Assembly: GCA_944364005.1 (NCBI GenBank)
Contig: CALVVW010000025.1
Location: forward strand, 1-20,767
DNA: 20,767 nucleotides
Direction of reading: 5' to 3'
DNA from: an uncultured Bacilli bacterium
Lineage (GTDB): Bacteria > Bacillota_I > Bacilli_A > RF39 > UBA660
Of this stretch, positions 7,972 through 17,131 are shown piece by piece. Made by a program: the position numbers and the translations under genes. The notes under the pieces were generated by a model, which made no database searches, was not told the origin of the DNA, and saw only the letters and a list, made by a program, of their open reading frames with translations. Every line of letters begins with the position of its first letter. Within the stretch, counting starts at the first letter, position 1.

Positions 7972-9432
7972 ATGAAATATTTAGATAAAACAATCGAGGA
8001 AATTCACGAAGCCTTAAAGAAAAAAGAAATCAAACCAATAGACCTAGTAGAAGAAGCTTTCGAAAGAATTGAGAAAAATAAAGAATTAAATGCTTATATT
8101 ACATTAAATAAAGAAGAAGCAAGAAAAAGAGCACAAGAGCTAGAAGAAAAAGAAGTAGGAGACAACTTATTATTCGGGTTACCTATTGCAGTAAAAGATA
8201 ATATCATAACAAAAGATTTAAAGACAACATGTGCATCACACATTCTAGAAAACTTCGTTCCTATCTATAATGCAACAGTAGTAGATAAAATAAATGAGAA
8301 TGATATGATTATCATTGGTAAAACAAATATGGATGAGTTTGCCATGGGATCAAGTAGTAGAACAAGCTACTTTGGTGCACCAAAAAATCCTTGGAACAAA
8401 GAAAAAATATCAGGTGGTTCCTCAGGTGGTAGTGCAACAACAATCGCAGCAAGAGACGTATTATTTGCTCTAGGTAGTGATACAGGTGGTTCAATCAGAC
8501 AACCAGCAAGCTACACAGGAATTGTAGGAATGAAACCAACCTATGGAAGAGTATCTCGTTATGGACTGGTAGCTTTCGCATCAAGTCTAGACCAGATTGG
8601 TCCTATGACGAAAAATGTCTATGAAAACGCCTTACTTTTAAATGTGATTGCTGGCGTAGATGATAAGGACTTAACATCAGCAGAGAAAGAAAAAGAAGAT
8701 TTTACGAGACTAATAGGTAAAGATATCAAAGGAATGAAAATAGCTCTTCCAAACTACTTTATGAGTGATATCGTAACAGAAGAAATTAGAAATGAAGTCG
8801 AAAAAACAAAGAAAATGTTAGAAGAAAATGGTGCAACAGTAGACTACGTAGACATGAAATATTTAGACAAAGCAGTTACACTATATCAAATTATTGCCAT
8901 GGGAGAAGCCTCTTCTAACCTAGCAAGATTTGATGGAATTCGTTACGGATATACGACAGAAACTCCAAAAGACATTGAAGACTTATATTTAGAAACTAGA
9001 AAAAACGGCTTTGGTAAAGAAGTAAAGAGAAGAATCATGGTAGGCTCTTACTTATTAAGTGGAGAAAATGCTAAGATTTATTACAACAAAGCATTATCAA
9101 TTAGAGATGATATGAAAAAAGAATTTGATAGAATCTTTAAAGATTATGACCTAATCATAGGACCAACTACAACTACAACGGCATACAACTTAACAGATCC
9201 TATGGATGATCCATCTAAGAGTTTTATGGATGATGTCCTAGTCATACCAGTAAATATGGCGGGTCTTCCTGGACTTTCTCTTCCAATCGGATTTGGTAAA
9301 GAACATATGCCAATAGGCCTTCATATTATTGGTGATAGTTTCGAAGAAGCAACTATCTATCAACTAGCAAGTTTCATTGAAAAGAAGTTAAACTTAAATT
9401 TAGTTCCAAGAAAGGATGATGAAAATGTCTAA
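7972..9432 (+). CDS. gatA: Asp/Glu-tRNA amidotransferase subunit GatA
   Basis: 486 residues from the ATG at 7972. A GTG at 7951 would add seven residues but lies inside gatC and is less likely. GatA is the amidase subunit: it hydrolyses glutamine and delivers ammonia through a channel to GatB. The Ser-cisSer-Lys triad of the amidase signature family is present as K75 (AVKDN), S150 (in SGGSSGGSA) and S174 (in GSDTGGSIRQP), with the expected spacing. Length and the C-terminal part (GPTTTTTAYNL, then VPVNMAGLPGLSLPIG) are standard. It lies between gatC and gatB, with one base before it and an 8-base overlap after it, consistent with tight co-translation. Confidence 0.97.
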   Translation: MKYLDKTIEEIHEALKKKEIKPIDLVEEAFERIEKNKELNAYITLNKEEARKRAQELEEKEVGDNLLFGLPIAVKDNIITKDLKTTCASHILENFVPIYNATVVDKINENDMIIIGKTNMDEFAMGSSSRTSYFGAPKNPWNKEKISGGSSGGSATTIAARDVLFALGSDTGGSIRQPASYTGIVGMKPTYGRVSRYGLVAFASSLDQIGPMTKNVYENALLLNVIAGVDDKDLTSAEKEKEDFTRLIGKDIKGMKIALPNYFMSDIVTEEIRNEVEKTKKMLEENGATVDYVDMKYLDKAVTLYQIIAMGEASSNLARFDGIRYGYTTETPKDIEDLYLETRKNGFGKEVKRRIMVGSYLLSGENAKIYYNKALSIRDDMKKEFDRIFKDYDLIIGPTTTTTAYNLTDPMDDPSKSFMDDVLVIPVNMAGLPGLSLPIGFGKEHMPIGLHIIGDSFEEATIYQLASFIEKKLNLNLVPRKDDENV

Positions 9433-10849
9433 CTATATTCCAACTGTCGGTATCGAAGTACACTGTGAATTAAAAACAAATACAAAGATATTTTCAAATA
9501 GTATCAATGGTTATGGACAAATGGCAAACTCTCTAACAAATGTAGTAGACCTAGGATATCCAGGAACACTACCTACATTAAATAAAGAAGTATTAAACCT
9601 AGCAATTAAAGCAGCCCTTGTCCTAAATTGTAAAATCAGAAGACAAATGCATTTCGATAGAAAAAATTATTTTTATCCAGATAATCCGAAAAATTATCAG
9701 ATTACTCAGGCAGAAACACCAATTGGTTATGATGGATATGTAGAAATTGAAGTAAATGGTAAAAAGAAAAAAATAGAAATTGAAGAAATGCATATCGAGG
9801 AAGATACATGTAAAAGTACACATAGAGGAACCAAGACACTACTAGACTTTAATCGTGCCGGTGTACCTTTAATTGAAATTGTAACCAAGCCATGTATGGA
9901 AAGTGGAGAAGAAGCCAAACTTTACTTAGAAAAATTAAGAGAATTACTATTTTACAGTGATGTATCAGATTGCAAAATGGAAGAAGGTTCTATGAGAGCA
10001 GATGCTAATGTATCGATTAGAAAAAATGAATCTGATCCTTTTGGAACGAAAGCCGAAATTAAAAACATCGGTTCCATTTCTAATGTAAAATTAAGTATAG
10101 AAAAAGAAATTGAACGTCAGACCAAAATCTATGATGAAGGAAAAACATTTCCTCCACAAACAAGACGTTTCGATTCAAAAACAAATGATACTGTCTTAAT
10201 GCGTGTAAAAGAAACTGGAAATGATTATCGCTATTTCCCAGAACCAGATATACCTTATGTATATATAACAGATGAACAAATTGAAAAAGTGAAAAGTACA
10301 ATTCCAATGTTACCAGATGAGAGAAAAGAAAAATATATCAATCTTGGTATCAGTGAAGTAAATGCTAAAAAATTAGTAGGACATCGTGCCTTAAGTGATT
10401 ATCTAAATGAATTTTTAGATGAAAAAATAGATTTTAAAACAGCATCTAACTTATTATTAGGAGACATTTCTGCATATTTAAACAAAAATGAAACGGAAAT
10501 TACAAAAACTGCTCTTTCTAAAGAAAAGTTTATCGAATTAACGAATAATATAAGTGATGGTACCCTTACAAGTAAAAACTTAAAAGAAATATTAGATACC
10601 ATTATGGAAAGTGAAAAATCAATCGCAGAAATCATTAAAGAAGCAGGAATTCAAAATATCACAGATAATTCTGCAATCACAGAAATGATTAAAAAAATTA
10701 TTGATGAAAATCCTGAAAGTGTAGCAGATTATAAAGCCGGAAAAGATCGTGCAATTAAATATTTAATGGGACAAGTTATGAAAGAAAGTAAAGGTACCTT
10801 AAACCCTGCAATGGCTATGAATATTTTAAAAGAAGAGTTAAACAAATAA
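9425..10849 (+). CDS. gatB: Asp/Glu-tRNA amidotransferase subunit GatB
   Basis: 474 residues from the ATG at 9425, chosen because AAAGGA (9411-9416) lies eight bases upstream. Earlier in-frame ATGs at 9416 and 9419 are too close to that site. GatB is the kinase-amidotransferase subunit that phosphorylates the tRNA-bound Glu or Asp and transfers ammonia to it. Diagnostic stretches include PTVGIEVHCELKT, DRKNYFYPDNPKNYQITQ, MEEGSMRADANVS and GNDYRYFPEPDIP. The C-terminal third is the helical GatB/YqeY tRNA-binding domain, ending in GTLNPAMAMNIL. Presence of gatCAB implies indirect synthesis of Gln-tRNA (and/or Asn-tRNA) in this organism. No terminator is visible after it; the next promoter begins at its stop codon. 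Confidence 0.97.
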   Translation: MSNYIPTVGIEVHCELKTNTKIFSNSINGYGQMANSLTNVVDLGYPGTLPTLNKEVLNLAIKAALVLNCKIRRQMHFDRKNYFYPDNPKNYQITQAETPIGYDGYVEIEVNGKKKKIEIEEMHIEEDTCKSTHRGTKTLLDFNRAGVPLIEIVTKPCMESGEEAKLYLEKLRELLFYSDVSDCKMEEGSMRADANVSIRKNESDPFGTKAEIKNIGSISNVKLSIEKEIERQTKIYDEGKTFPPQTRRFDSKTNDTVLMRVKETGNDYRYFPEPDIPYVYITDEQIEKVKSTIPMLPDERKEKYINLGISEVNAKKLVGHRALSDYLNEFLDEKIDFKTASNLLLGDISAYLNKNETEITKTALSKEKFIELTNNISDGTLTSKNLKEILDTIMESEKSIAEIIKEAGIQNITDNSAITEMIKKIIDENPESVADYKAGKDRAIKYLMGQVMKESKGTLNPAMAMNILKEELNK

Positions 10850-10878
10850 TTGAAAAAGAAATATACATAGTGTATAAT
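10850..10878 (+). promoter_or_regulatory. Promoter of the 10903-14264 operon
   Basis: TTGAAA (10850-10855), a 17-bp spacer and a perfect TATAAT (10873-10878). It starts one base after the gatB stop. No terminator separates the two units, so some read-through from gatCAB is likely. Confidence 0.75.
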
Positions 10879-10902
10879 TAAAATACTAGGATGTGATGAT
10901 AA

Positions 10903-11364
10903 ATGAGTTTTATAAGAAAAAATAAATTTGTAATTATAGCAATTGGAGTATTCTTAATTTTAGTAATTTTAGCTTTTCAAATAGCAGGGATGTTCTTTCC
11001 TGAAGAGGGAAAAGCACTATATGGAAATCGCCTAGATGGAATTGAAGAGGTAGAAATTACAGATAGTAAAAAAGAACAAATAGAAAACGCCTTAAAAGAA
11101 GATGCTATTACTAAAGAAGCAAGTGTTAGTGTTGCTGGAAAGATTATCGAAGTAATTGTAACAGTCCAAGACGATGCAACTGAAGATGCCGCCAAAGCAT
11201 TAACAACCAGAGTATTAGATTCTCTTAAAGAAGATGAAAAATCATTTTATGATGTGCAAATCTTTATTAAAAAAGATACAGATGCTAGCGATTTTCCTAT
11301 TATAGGATATAAACATCATGCAAAAGATAGTTTTTCATGGACAAAAGATAGAGAGGCAGCATAA
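10903..11364 (+). CDS. Small membrane-anchored protein, unknown function
   Basis: 153 residues: a short basic N-terminus (SFIRKNKF), one hydrophobic segment (about 9-30) and an external domain of about 110 residues. The domain has an alternating strand-helix pattern (ISVAGKIIEVIVTVQDDAT-like core, residues about 70-95, then a long helix) and no motif I can name. The TAA overlaps the ATG of the receptor-like gene by one base, so the two are translationally coupled and the products may act together on the outer surface. There is no lipobox. It could be an accessory subunit of the downstream receptor; this is inference from coupling only. Confidence 0.65.
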   Translation: MSFIRKNKFVIIAIGVFLILVILAFQIAGMFFPEEGKALYGNRLDGIEEVEITDSKKEQIENALKEDAITKEASVSVAGKIIEVIVTVQDDATEDAAKALTTRVLDSLKEDEKSFYDVQIFIKKDTDASDFPIIGYKHHAKDSFSWTKDREAA

Positions 11365-13403
11365 TGAAAAAGAAATTACTAATTATAATTCCTATTATAA
11401 TAGCGGTAGTAGCATTTATTTTCGTCTATCGATATTATAATAAAGAAGACGAAACAACAACATTAACAGTAACAGAAAAGCGCTGGGTACAAGACCATGC
11501 AGATCAAACATATGATTTTGAAGTTGTCAACGATTATCCATTATACGGTGTAAATGGAGAAGGGGTAATCTTCAGTTTCTTAGATGATTTCGAAAAAAAT
11601 ATCGGGTTAGAGTTCAATAGAATTCCATATTTAAAAGAATCAACAACTAAAACAAAAAGTTTTAGAATAAGAATATTAGATAATGATAAAGAGTTAGGAA
11701 AAAATGACTTACCATTATTTAATGATAGTTATGTTGCCATTGGAAAAACCTATCAAAGAATTAATAGTATTAAAGATTTTAAAAATACTACTTTCGGTGT
11801 ATTCGAAGAAGACTCAAGTGACATAAGCTATTATTTAAAAAGTGGTAGTAATTTATCATTTAAAACTTATGAAAAAATTGAAGACTTATATAAGGCTTTA
11901 GACAATGGTGAAGTAGACATGATTATCGTACCAAATATTATGTATTTAAATTACACCATTGAAAAAAACAAGTATTCAATTAACTACTTCTTTACAGAAA
12001 TGCAAAAACAAATCGTTTTAACATTGAGTAGTGATAATGAAAAATTAAATGAAATTGTAACAAAATATTACAATAAATGGAAACAAACAAAATATGTAGA
12101 AGAATATAACGATGCATATTTAGATTACTATTTAAGTGCTAATGAACTAGATGCTAAAACAAAGGCAGAATTAATTTCTAAAAATTATACCTACGGTTAT
12201 GTCGAAAATCCACCATACGAGCAAATGGTAAATGGAAAAGTTGCTGGTATTGCGGGAGAGTATGTAGATAGAGTAGCAAGATTATCAGGAATTACATTTA
12301 AATATAAAGAATATGAAACGGTTGAAGACTTAGAAAAAGCAATCGATAAGGGAGAGGTTGATTTATATTTTGATTATTATAACTACAATAATGAAAAATA
12401 CAAATCAACATTATCAACATTCATAGAAAAATATGTAGTTCTAGGATATGAAAAAGATAATCATATAGTAACATCCTTTGAAAGCATGAAAGGAAAACGT
12501 TTAGCAATGCTTTCAGATGATTCTTTATACAACTATTTTTCTAATAACGCTAGAGCCAAAATCAAAACTTATGATAATCTAGAAGACTTAGTAAAAAATA
12601 GCGGTGACAGATTAATAGTTGTAGATAGAGAAATCTACACTCACTATCAAAATGATGAATTTAAAAAATTAAAATTGTTATACACTGATACAATGATGAA
12701 TGATTATAAATTTATGGTAAAGAATAATAATGAAGCATTCTATGATTTATTTAACTATATTATTAACACTAATTCTTATTATAATTATAGAAATAGTGGT
12801 ATTACAAACTTAAATGCTTCTATTTTAGAAGGCTCAACATTTGAACAAGTATATACAATTGTTTTAACAATTATCTTTGTACCATTAATTATATTATTAA
12901 TTATTTATCTAATCATCAAGAAAAAGCATCAAATTAAAAAGGTAAAAGCAAGTGATAGGCATAAATATACAGATATGTTAACTTCATTAAAGAACAGAAA
13001 TTATCTAAATGCTAAAATGCCTGAATGGGAAGAGTCTAAAGTATTCCCTCAAGCTATCGTTATGGTAGATTTAAACAATGTAAAATATATTAATGATAAT
13101 TATGGTCATGAAGAAGGAGACGAATTAATTATCAAAGCTGCTAGTATTTTAGTAAATACACAACTAGAAAATAGTGAAGTAATACGTACAGATGGTAACG
13201 AATTTTTAATCTATTTAGTAGGTTATAGCGAAAGGCAAGTATCTACTTATGTTAAAAAATTAGGAAAAGAAATGAAAAACTTACCGCATGAGTTTGGAGC
13301 AGCAATCGGGTATAGTATGATTACAGATGAAATCAAAACATTAGATGATGCAATTAACGAAGCAACCTTAGAGATGATTACAGCAAAAGAAGAAATGAAG
13401 TAA
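11364..13403 (+). CDS. Membrane receptor: two periplasmic-binding domains plus degenerate GGDEF
   Basis: 679 residues. After an N-terminal membrane segment (about 4-22), two solute-binding-protein (SBP_bac_3/PBPb-like) domains follow outside. The first (about 45-245) contains KTYEKIEDLYKALDNGEVDMI; the second (about 265-465) contains YGYVENPPYEQMVNGKVAGIAGEY and ETVEDLEKAIDKGEVDLYF. A second membrane segment (about 496-520) leads to a cytosolic GGDEF-type domain (about 530-679). The substrate-side motif VDLNNVKYINDNYGHEEGD is well kept, but the signature GGDEF reads DGNEF (610-614, after R608-T). That changes the first Gly and the acidic third residue, so cyclase activity is doubtful; a regulatory or nucleotide-binding role is possible. 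The ligand is unknown, amino acid-like by family. It is coupled to the genes on both sides. Confidence 0.85.
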   Translation: MKKKLLIIIPIIIAVVAFIFVYRYYNKEDETTTLTVTEKRWVQDHADQTYDFEVVNDYPLYGVNGEGVIFSFLDDFEKNIGLEFNRIPYLKESTTKTKSFRIRILDNDKELGKNDLPLFNDSYVAIGKTYQRINSIKDFKNTTFGVFEEDSSDISYYLKSGSNLSFKTYEKIEDLYKALDNGEVDMIIVPNIMYLNYTIEKNKYSINYFFTEMQKQIVLTLSSDNEKLNEIVTKYYNKWKQTKYVEEYNDAYLDYYLSANELDAKTKAELISKNYTYGYVENPPYEQMVNGKVAGIAGEYVDRVARLSGITFKYKEYETVEDLEKAIDKGEVDLYFDYYNYNNEKYKSTLSTFIEKYVVLGYEKDNHIVTSFESMKGKRLAMLSDDSLYNYFSNNARAKIKTYDNLEDLVKNSGDRLIVVDREIYTHYQNDEFKKLKLLYTDTMMNDYKFMVKNNNEAFYDLFNYIINTNSYYNYRNSGITNLNASILEGSTFEQVYTIVLTIIFVPLIILLIIYLIIKKKHQIKKVKASDRHKYTDMLTSLKNRNYLNAKMPEWEESKVFPQAIVMVDLNNVKYINDNYGHEEGDELIIKAASILVNTQLENSEVIRTDGNEFLIYLVGYSERQVSTYVKKLGKEMKNLPHEFGAAIGYSMITDEIKTLDDAINEATLEMITAKEEMK

Positions 13404-13418
13404 AAAGGGATGAAAAAA

Positions 13419-14264
13419 ATGGAGCGAGTAACAGGATTTATTAAAAAAGTTATTTCAATTATTGCCAAACCTGAAATGCGAGTACTTCCTGGACAACTTG
13501 CTTTTTTCTTTGTGTTATCATTAATACCATTAATTGCTTTAATAGGAGCAATCGCTTCTAGATTTTCTATACCATTAGAAGCATTAGACGAATATTTATT
13601 ATCAGCAATACCAGGAACAATATCTGAAATGCTTTTAAATACACCAGTACAAACAGATATGAATTTTAATATCTTTGTCTTCTTCTTTTCTGCTTTCCTT
13701 TTAGCATCTAATGGTACACATTCTATGATAATTACATCTAATGAAATATATAAAATAAAGTCTGACAATGTCATAAGAAGAAGACTAAAAGCAATTGGTA
13801 TGACGTTCATTCTAGTAGGGATATTTCTGTTCTTAATACTAGTACCCGTATATGGAGATACCATAATTAGCATTATAAGAAAAACTTCAACAAATCAAAC
13901 GTTTATAAATGTTATCTACCGTATATATCAAATTATAAAATATCCCATATCCATACTTGTGGTATACTTAAACATCAAGTTATTATATGTCCTAGCTCCA
14001 GATAAAAAAATTAGAAGCGAAACGACAACCAAAGGTGCACTATTTACAACAATTAGCTGGATTCTCGCAACAGAGATTTATTCATTTTATGTTGGGACAT
14101 TTTCTAAATATGATGTGTTTTATGGAAGTATTTCTAATATTGTAATATTATTGCTATGGATCTATATCTTATCTTACATCTTTGTATTAGGTATGGCTAT
14201 TAATGCAGGTAATACCAAAGAAGAAGATATAGAAAGAACAGGAATGTTATTAACAAAAAAATAA
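13419..14264 (+). CDS. YihY/BrkB-family integral membrane protein
   Basis: 281 residues from the ATG at 13419. The in-frame ATG at 13410 touches the Shine-Dalgarno (AAAAAGGG ends at 13409), whereas 13419 has nine bases of spacing. The protein has the length and pattern of the YihY/BrkB family (COG1295), formerly misnamed ribonuclease BN. It starts with the amphipathic PGQLAFFFVLSLIPLIALIGA segment and ends with the paired helices around ISNIVILLLWIYILSYIFVLGMAIN, with about six membrane segments in all. Molecular function of the family is not settled. It lies 15 bases after the receptor gene and is the last gene before a terminator that includes its stop codon. Confidence 0.9.
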   Translation: MERVTGFIKKVISIIAKPEMRVLPGQLAFFFVLSLIPLIALIGAIASRFSIPLEALDEYLLSAIPGTISEMLLNTPVQTDMNFNIFVFFFSAFLLASNGTHSMIITSNEIYKIKSDNVIRRRLKAIGMTFILVGIFLFLILVPVYGDTIISIIRKTSTNQTFINVIYRIYQIIKYPISILVVYLNIKLLYVLAPDKKIRSETTTKGALFTTISWILATEIYSFYVGTFSKYDVFYGSISNIVILLLWIYILSYIFVLGMAINAGNTKEEDIERTGMLLTKK

Positions 14265-14274
14265 CATTCTTTTT
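14242..14274 (+). terminator. Terminator of the 10903-14264 operon
   Basis: GAATGTTAT (14242-14250) pairs perfectly with ATAACATTC (14261-14269) around a 10-base A-rich loop, then five T. The TAA stop (14262-14264) is in the right arm. Confidence 0.85.
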
Positions 14275-14297
14275 CTATGAAAGATATTTGAAATAAT

Positions 14298-14326
14298 TGA
14301 AAAAAGCATATAATAATGCTATAATA
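14298..14326 (+). promoter_or_regulatory. Promoter of the ltaS-like operon
   Basis: TTGAAA (14298-14303), 17-bp spacer, and TATAAT (14321-14326) preceded by TGC (14318-14320), an extended -10. A small inverted repeat, AGCAT (14306-14310) and ATGCT (14317-14321), lies in the spacer and overlaps the -10; it could be an operator but is only 5 bp long. Confidence 0.8.
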
Positions 14327-14369
14327 TAATAAGCAAAGTTCGAGATAAAAAAATAAAAAGCGAGGTCGA

Positions 14370-16463
14370 ATGATGAAAAATATAAAAAACAGTTTAAATA
14401 GACTCTTAGATATAATTAAAGAAAATTTAGTACGTGTCAAAGAAGAGCACTTGATACGTGAATATTTTAAGAAAAACAGTTTATTTTTAACCTTTGTAAT
14501 TACTTGTGTAATTAACTCTACGATGCTAAGATTTTTCTGTATAAACTCAGTAGAAAATTATTTAGCAATTGCCCCTATTTTAGCAGATTTATCTATTGTA
14601 GTAATTGTGGGAGGATTAGGATACCTATTAAAACCTAAGAATAGATTTGCTTATTATATGGGATTTAGCATTTTTTTCTCAGCAATTTGTCTAATTAACT
14701 CAATCTATTATACATATTATACGTCTTTTGCATCAGTTTCTATGTTATCACTAACACAATATATAGGAGACGTTGGCGATGCCGTAGTAGAACAAGCAAT
14801 TCAATTTAAAGACTTATTGTATGTTTTAGCACCGATAATATTAGCTTTAGTAAATGCCAAGCAAAAGAAAAAAATATCATTAAAGAAAATAGAATTAAAG
14901 TCAGAAAGAAAAAAGAAAACTATAAAAACAGTAGCCGTGGGAGCAGTATTAGCTATTATATTCTTATTCACATTAACACCAACAGATATGTCAAGATTAA
15001 TAAAACAATGGAATAGAGAATATATCGTTATGAAATACGGTATTTATATTTACCAAGCAAATGATGTAGTAGCATCTATCCAACCAAAAATAAACTCGCT
15101 ATTTGGCTACGATCAAGCAAAAAAGAAATTTAAAGATTATTTTGCAGATACTAAAGAACATCAAGATAATAAATATACGAATATATTTGAAGGAAAAAAT
15201 GTGATTGTCATTCATGGTGAGAGCTTACAGACAAACCTAATGGAGTTATCTTTTAATGGACAAGAAGTAACACCAAACTTAAATAAACTAGCATCAGAAG
15301 GAATGTTCTTCTCTAATTTTTACTCTCCAGTAAGTGTAGGAACTAGTAGTGATGCTGAATTGATGTTTAACACCTCACTTCTACCAACAAAAAATGGTAC
15401 GGCATTTGTTTCTTACTCTAATAGAACATATAATGCAACACCAAAACTACTAGGAGAAAAAGGTTACTATACATTTAGTATGCATGGAAATAATGCAGAT
15501 TTCTGGAATAGACGTGCTATGCATAAAAGCTTAGGATATGATAGATTCTATAGTAAAGAAGATTATAATGTAACAGAAGAAAATACGGTTGGACTAGGAA
15601 TTAATGACTATGCATTCTTTGATCAATCTGTAGAAAAATTAACAAAAATTTCTGAAAAATATGATAAATGGTACGGAATGATGATGATGTTATCTAATCA
15701 TACACCATTCTCTGAAGTAGATAAATATGGAGACTTCCCAGTAGATATTAAAGAAACTGTAACAAATGAAGATGGTACAACGGAAGAAGTAAGTTATCCT
15801 TATATGGAAGGTACCAAATTAGGTAATTATTTTAAATCTGCTCATTACGCCGATGGAGCAATCGGAGAGTTAGTAAAACGTCTAGATGAAGAAGGATTAC
15901 TAGACAATACAGTATTAATTATCTATGGTGACCATGATGCTAGATTACCAAGAAGTGACTACAATCGTCTATATAACTATGACAAAGAAACAGATTCTAT
16001 TTTAGATAAAGATGATCCTAATTATAAAGAATATGACTCTTATCAATACGAATTAGGAAGAAAAGTTCCGTTAATTATTTGGACAAAAGATATGAAAAAA
16101 ACAGATTTAAATAAAGAGTATACAAATGTAATGAGCATGTATGATGTAGAACCTACTCTTGGAAATATGTTTGGATATTCAAATAAATATGCCTTAGGTC
16201 ATGATATCTTTGATATAAAAGATCAAAATATTGTAGTGTTCCCTAACGGTAACTGGTTAACAAATAAGGTTTATTATAATAGCCAAAAAGGTGAATATTT
16301 ATCATTGACAGAAGAGCCAGTAACAGAAGAAGAAATTAAAAAGAATAATGAATATGCCAGTGAATTATTAGATGTATCTAATGATATTATTGTCTTTGAC
16401 TTATTAAAAGAAGATCAAACAGATGAAAATAGAGTAATAGAAAATCAAGAGAAAGGAAATTAA
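14370..16463 (+). CDS. LtaS-type lipoteichoic acid synthase / sulfatase-family phosphotransferase
   Basis: 697 residues. Five N-terminal membrane segments (about 38-57, 65-87, 93-115, 149-164, 186-203) precede a large extracellular sulfatase-fold domain. The LtaS active-site set is present: E284 in HGES, the nucleophile T325 in GTSSDAE, D521-H522 in YGDHDA, plus the substrate-site FWNRR and SNHTPF blocks. Enzymes of this family polymerise glycerol phosphate from phosphatidylglycerol onto a glycolipid anchor, or act as primases or with related head groups. Which one cannot be told here, so no symbol is given. GAGG at 14362-14365 fits the second ATG (14373) slightly better than 14370. It is followed after three bases by a membrane-anchored companion in the same operon. 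Confidence 0.92.
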   Translation: MMKNIKNSLNRLLDIIKENLVRVKEEHLIREYFKKNSLFLTFVITCVINSTMLRFFCINSVENYLAIAPILADLSIVVIVGGLGYLLKPKNRFAYYMGFSIFFSAICLINSIYYTYYTSFASVSMLSLTQYIGDVGDAVVEQAIQFKDLLYVLAPIILALVNAKQKKKISLKKIELKSERKKKTIKTVAVGAVLAIIFLFTLTPTDMSRLIKQWNREYIVMKYGIYIYQANDVVASIQPKINSLFGYDQAKKKFKDYFADTKEHQDNKYTNIFEGKNVIVIHGESLQTNLMELSFNGQEVTPNLNKLASEGMFFSNFYSPVSVGTSSDAELMFNTSLLPTKNGTAFVSYSNRTYNATPKLLGEKGYYTFSMHGNNADFWNRRAMHKSLGYDRFYSKEDYNVTEENTVGLGINDYAFFDQSVEKLTKISEKYDKWYGMMMMLSNHTPFSEVDKYGDFPVDIKETVTNEDGTTEEVSYPYMEGTKLGNYFKSAHYADGAIGELVKRLDEEGLLDNTVLIIYGDHDARLPRSDYNRLYNYDKETDSILDKDDPNYKEYDSYQYELGRKVPLIIWTKDMKKTDLNKEYTNVMSMYDVEPTLGNMFGYSNKYALGHDIFDIKDQNIVVFPNGNWLTNKVYYNSQKGEYLSLTEEPVTEEEIKKNNEYASELLDVSNDIIVFDLLKEDQTDENRVIENQEKGN

Positions 16464-16466
16464 ACT

Positions 16467-17090
16467 ATGAAATTGAAAAAAAAGGCCAAAAGAATAATAA
16501 TCATCATTCTAATAATTGCTGTCGCAGCAATTGGATTTGTAGGCTATAATGTATTTTTGAAAAAACCTGATGTACAAGAAGCAAAAGTATTAAAAACGAT
16601 CAAAAAATATGGATACACCTTAAAAGACAATAAAAGCAAACGATATCAAACAATGTTTGAAGAATTAGATAAAATATTAAAAGAAGATCCTGTAAATGAA
16701 GAAGACTATGTCAAAAAAATAGCAGAAATGTTTATCTATGATTTTTACACTCTAAATGATAAGACCGCAAAAACTGATGTTGGTGGAACAGATTTTGTAT
16801 ATTCATCATCTCTTGCAAACTTCTTAGAAAATGCTGAAAATACTTATTATAAATATGTAGAAAGTGATATTTATAATCAAAGAAAGCAAAAATTACCAAC
16901 AGTAGATGAAATAACTATCGATAGTGTAGAAAAGACAGAATTTGCCTATGGTGAAACATCAGATGAAGAAGCTTATCAAGTAAAAGTATCATGGACATAT
17001 ACAGATAGTGATTTTGCTAAATATCAGAATGAAGCAACACTAACATTTATCCATGAAGATATAAAATTGTCTTTAGCAGAATTAGAATAG
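16467..17090 (+). CDS. Membrane-anchored extracytoplasmic protein, unknown function
   Basis: 207 residues. A lysine-rich start (KLKKKAKR) and one hydrophobic segment (about 9-28) anchor an external domain of about 175 residues. No lipobox or cell-wall anchor is seen. The domain has a helical first half (LKTIKKYGYTLKDNKS, EELDKILKEDPVNEEDYVKKIAEMF) and a beta-rich end (EEAYQVKVSWTYTDSDF, then NEATLTFIHED). That order recalls NTF2-like/SnoaL-type folds, but I cannot support the assignment further. It starts three bases after the ltaS-like stop with GAAAGGA upstream, so it is co-translated and may assist lipoteichoic acid synthesis. Its stop codon begins the terminator stem. Confidence 0.65.
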   Translation: MKLKKKAKRIIIIILIIAVAAIGFVGYNVFLKKPDVQEAKVLKTIKKYGYTLKDNKSKRYQTMFEELDKILKEDPVNEEDYVKKIAEMFIYDFYTLNDKTAKTDVGGTDFVYSSSLANFLENAENTYYKYVESDIYNQRKQKLPTVDEITIDSVEKTEFAYGETSDEEAYQVKVSWTYTDSDFAKYQNEATLTFIHEDIKLSLAELE

Positions 17091-17114
17091 AAGCATTGCT
17101 TCTATTTTCTTTTT
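17086..17114 (+). terminator. Terminator of the ltaS-like operon
   Basis: AATAGAAGC (17086-17094) pairs perfectly with GCTTCTATT (17098-17106) around ATT, followed by a T-rich tract to 17114. The TAG stop (17088-17090) is in the left arm. Confidence 0.85.
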
Positions 17115-17124
17115 GCTTTATAAT
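17096..17124 (+). promoter_or_regulatory. Candidate promoter of the superoxide-reductase operon
   Basis: A perfect TATAAT (17119-17124) has TTGCTT (17096-17101) at 17-bp spacing. The -35 lies inside the preceding terminator hairpin and matches only TTG of the consensus, so full activity may need an activator or depend on the -10. The predicted start point is near 17131, at the edge of the inverted repeat. Confidence 0.55.
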
Positions 17125-17131
17125 AAACTTA

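Noticed and set aside
13247..13873. Minus-strand ORF of 208 codons
   Set aside because: It is opposite the GGDEF and YihY/BrkB coding regions, both clearly real, and shows no domain or ribosome-binding site.
14306..14321. AGCAT/ATGCT inverted repeat inside the ltaS-like promoter as an operator
   Set aside because: A 5-bp stem in very AT-rich DNA is expected by chance; kept only as a note on the promoter entry.
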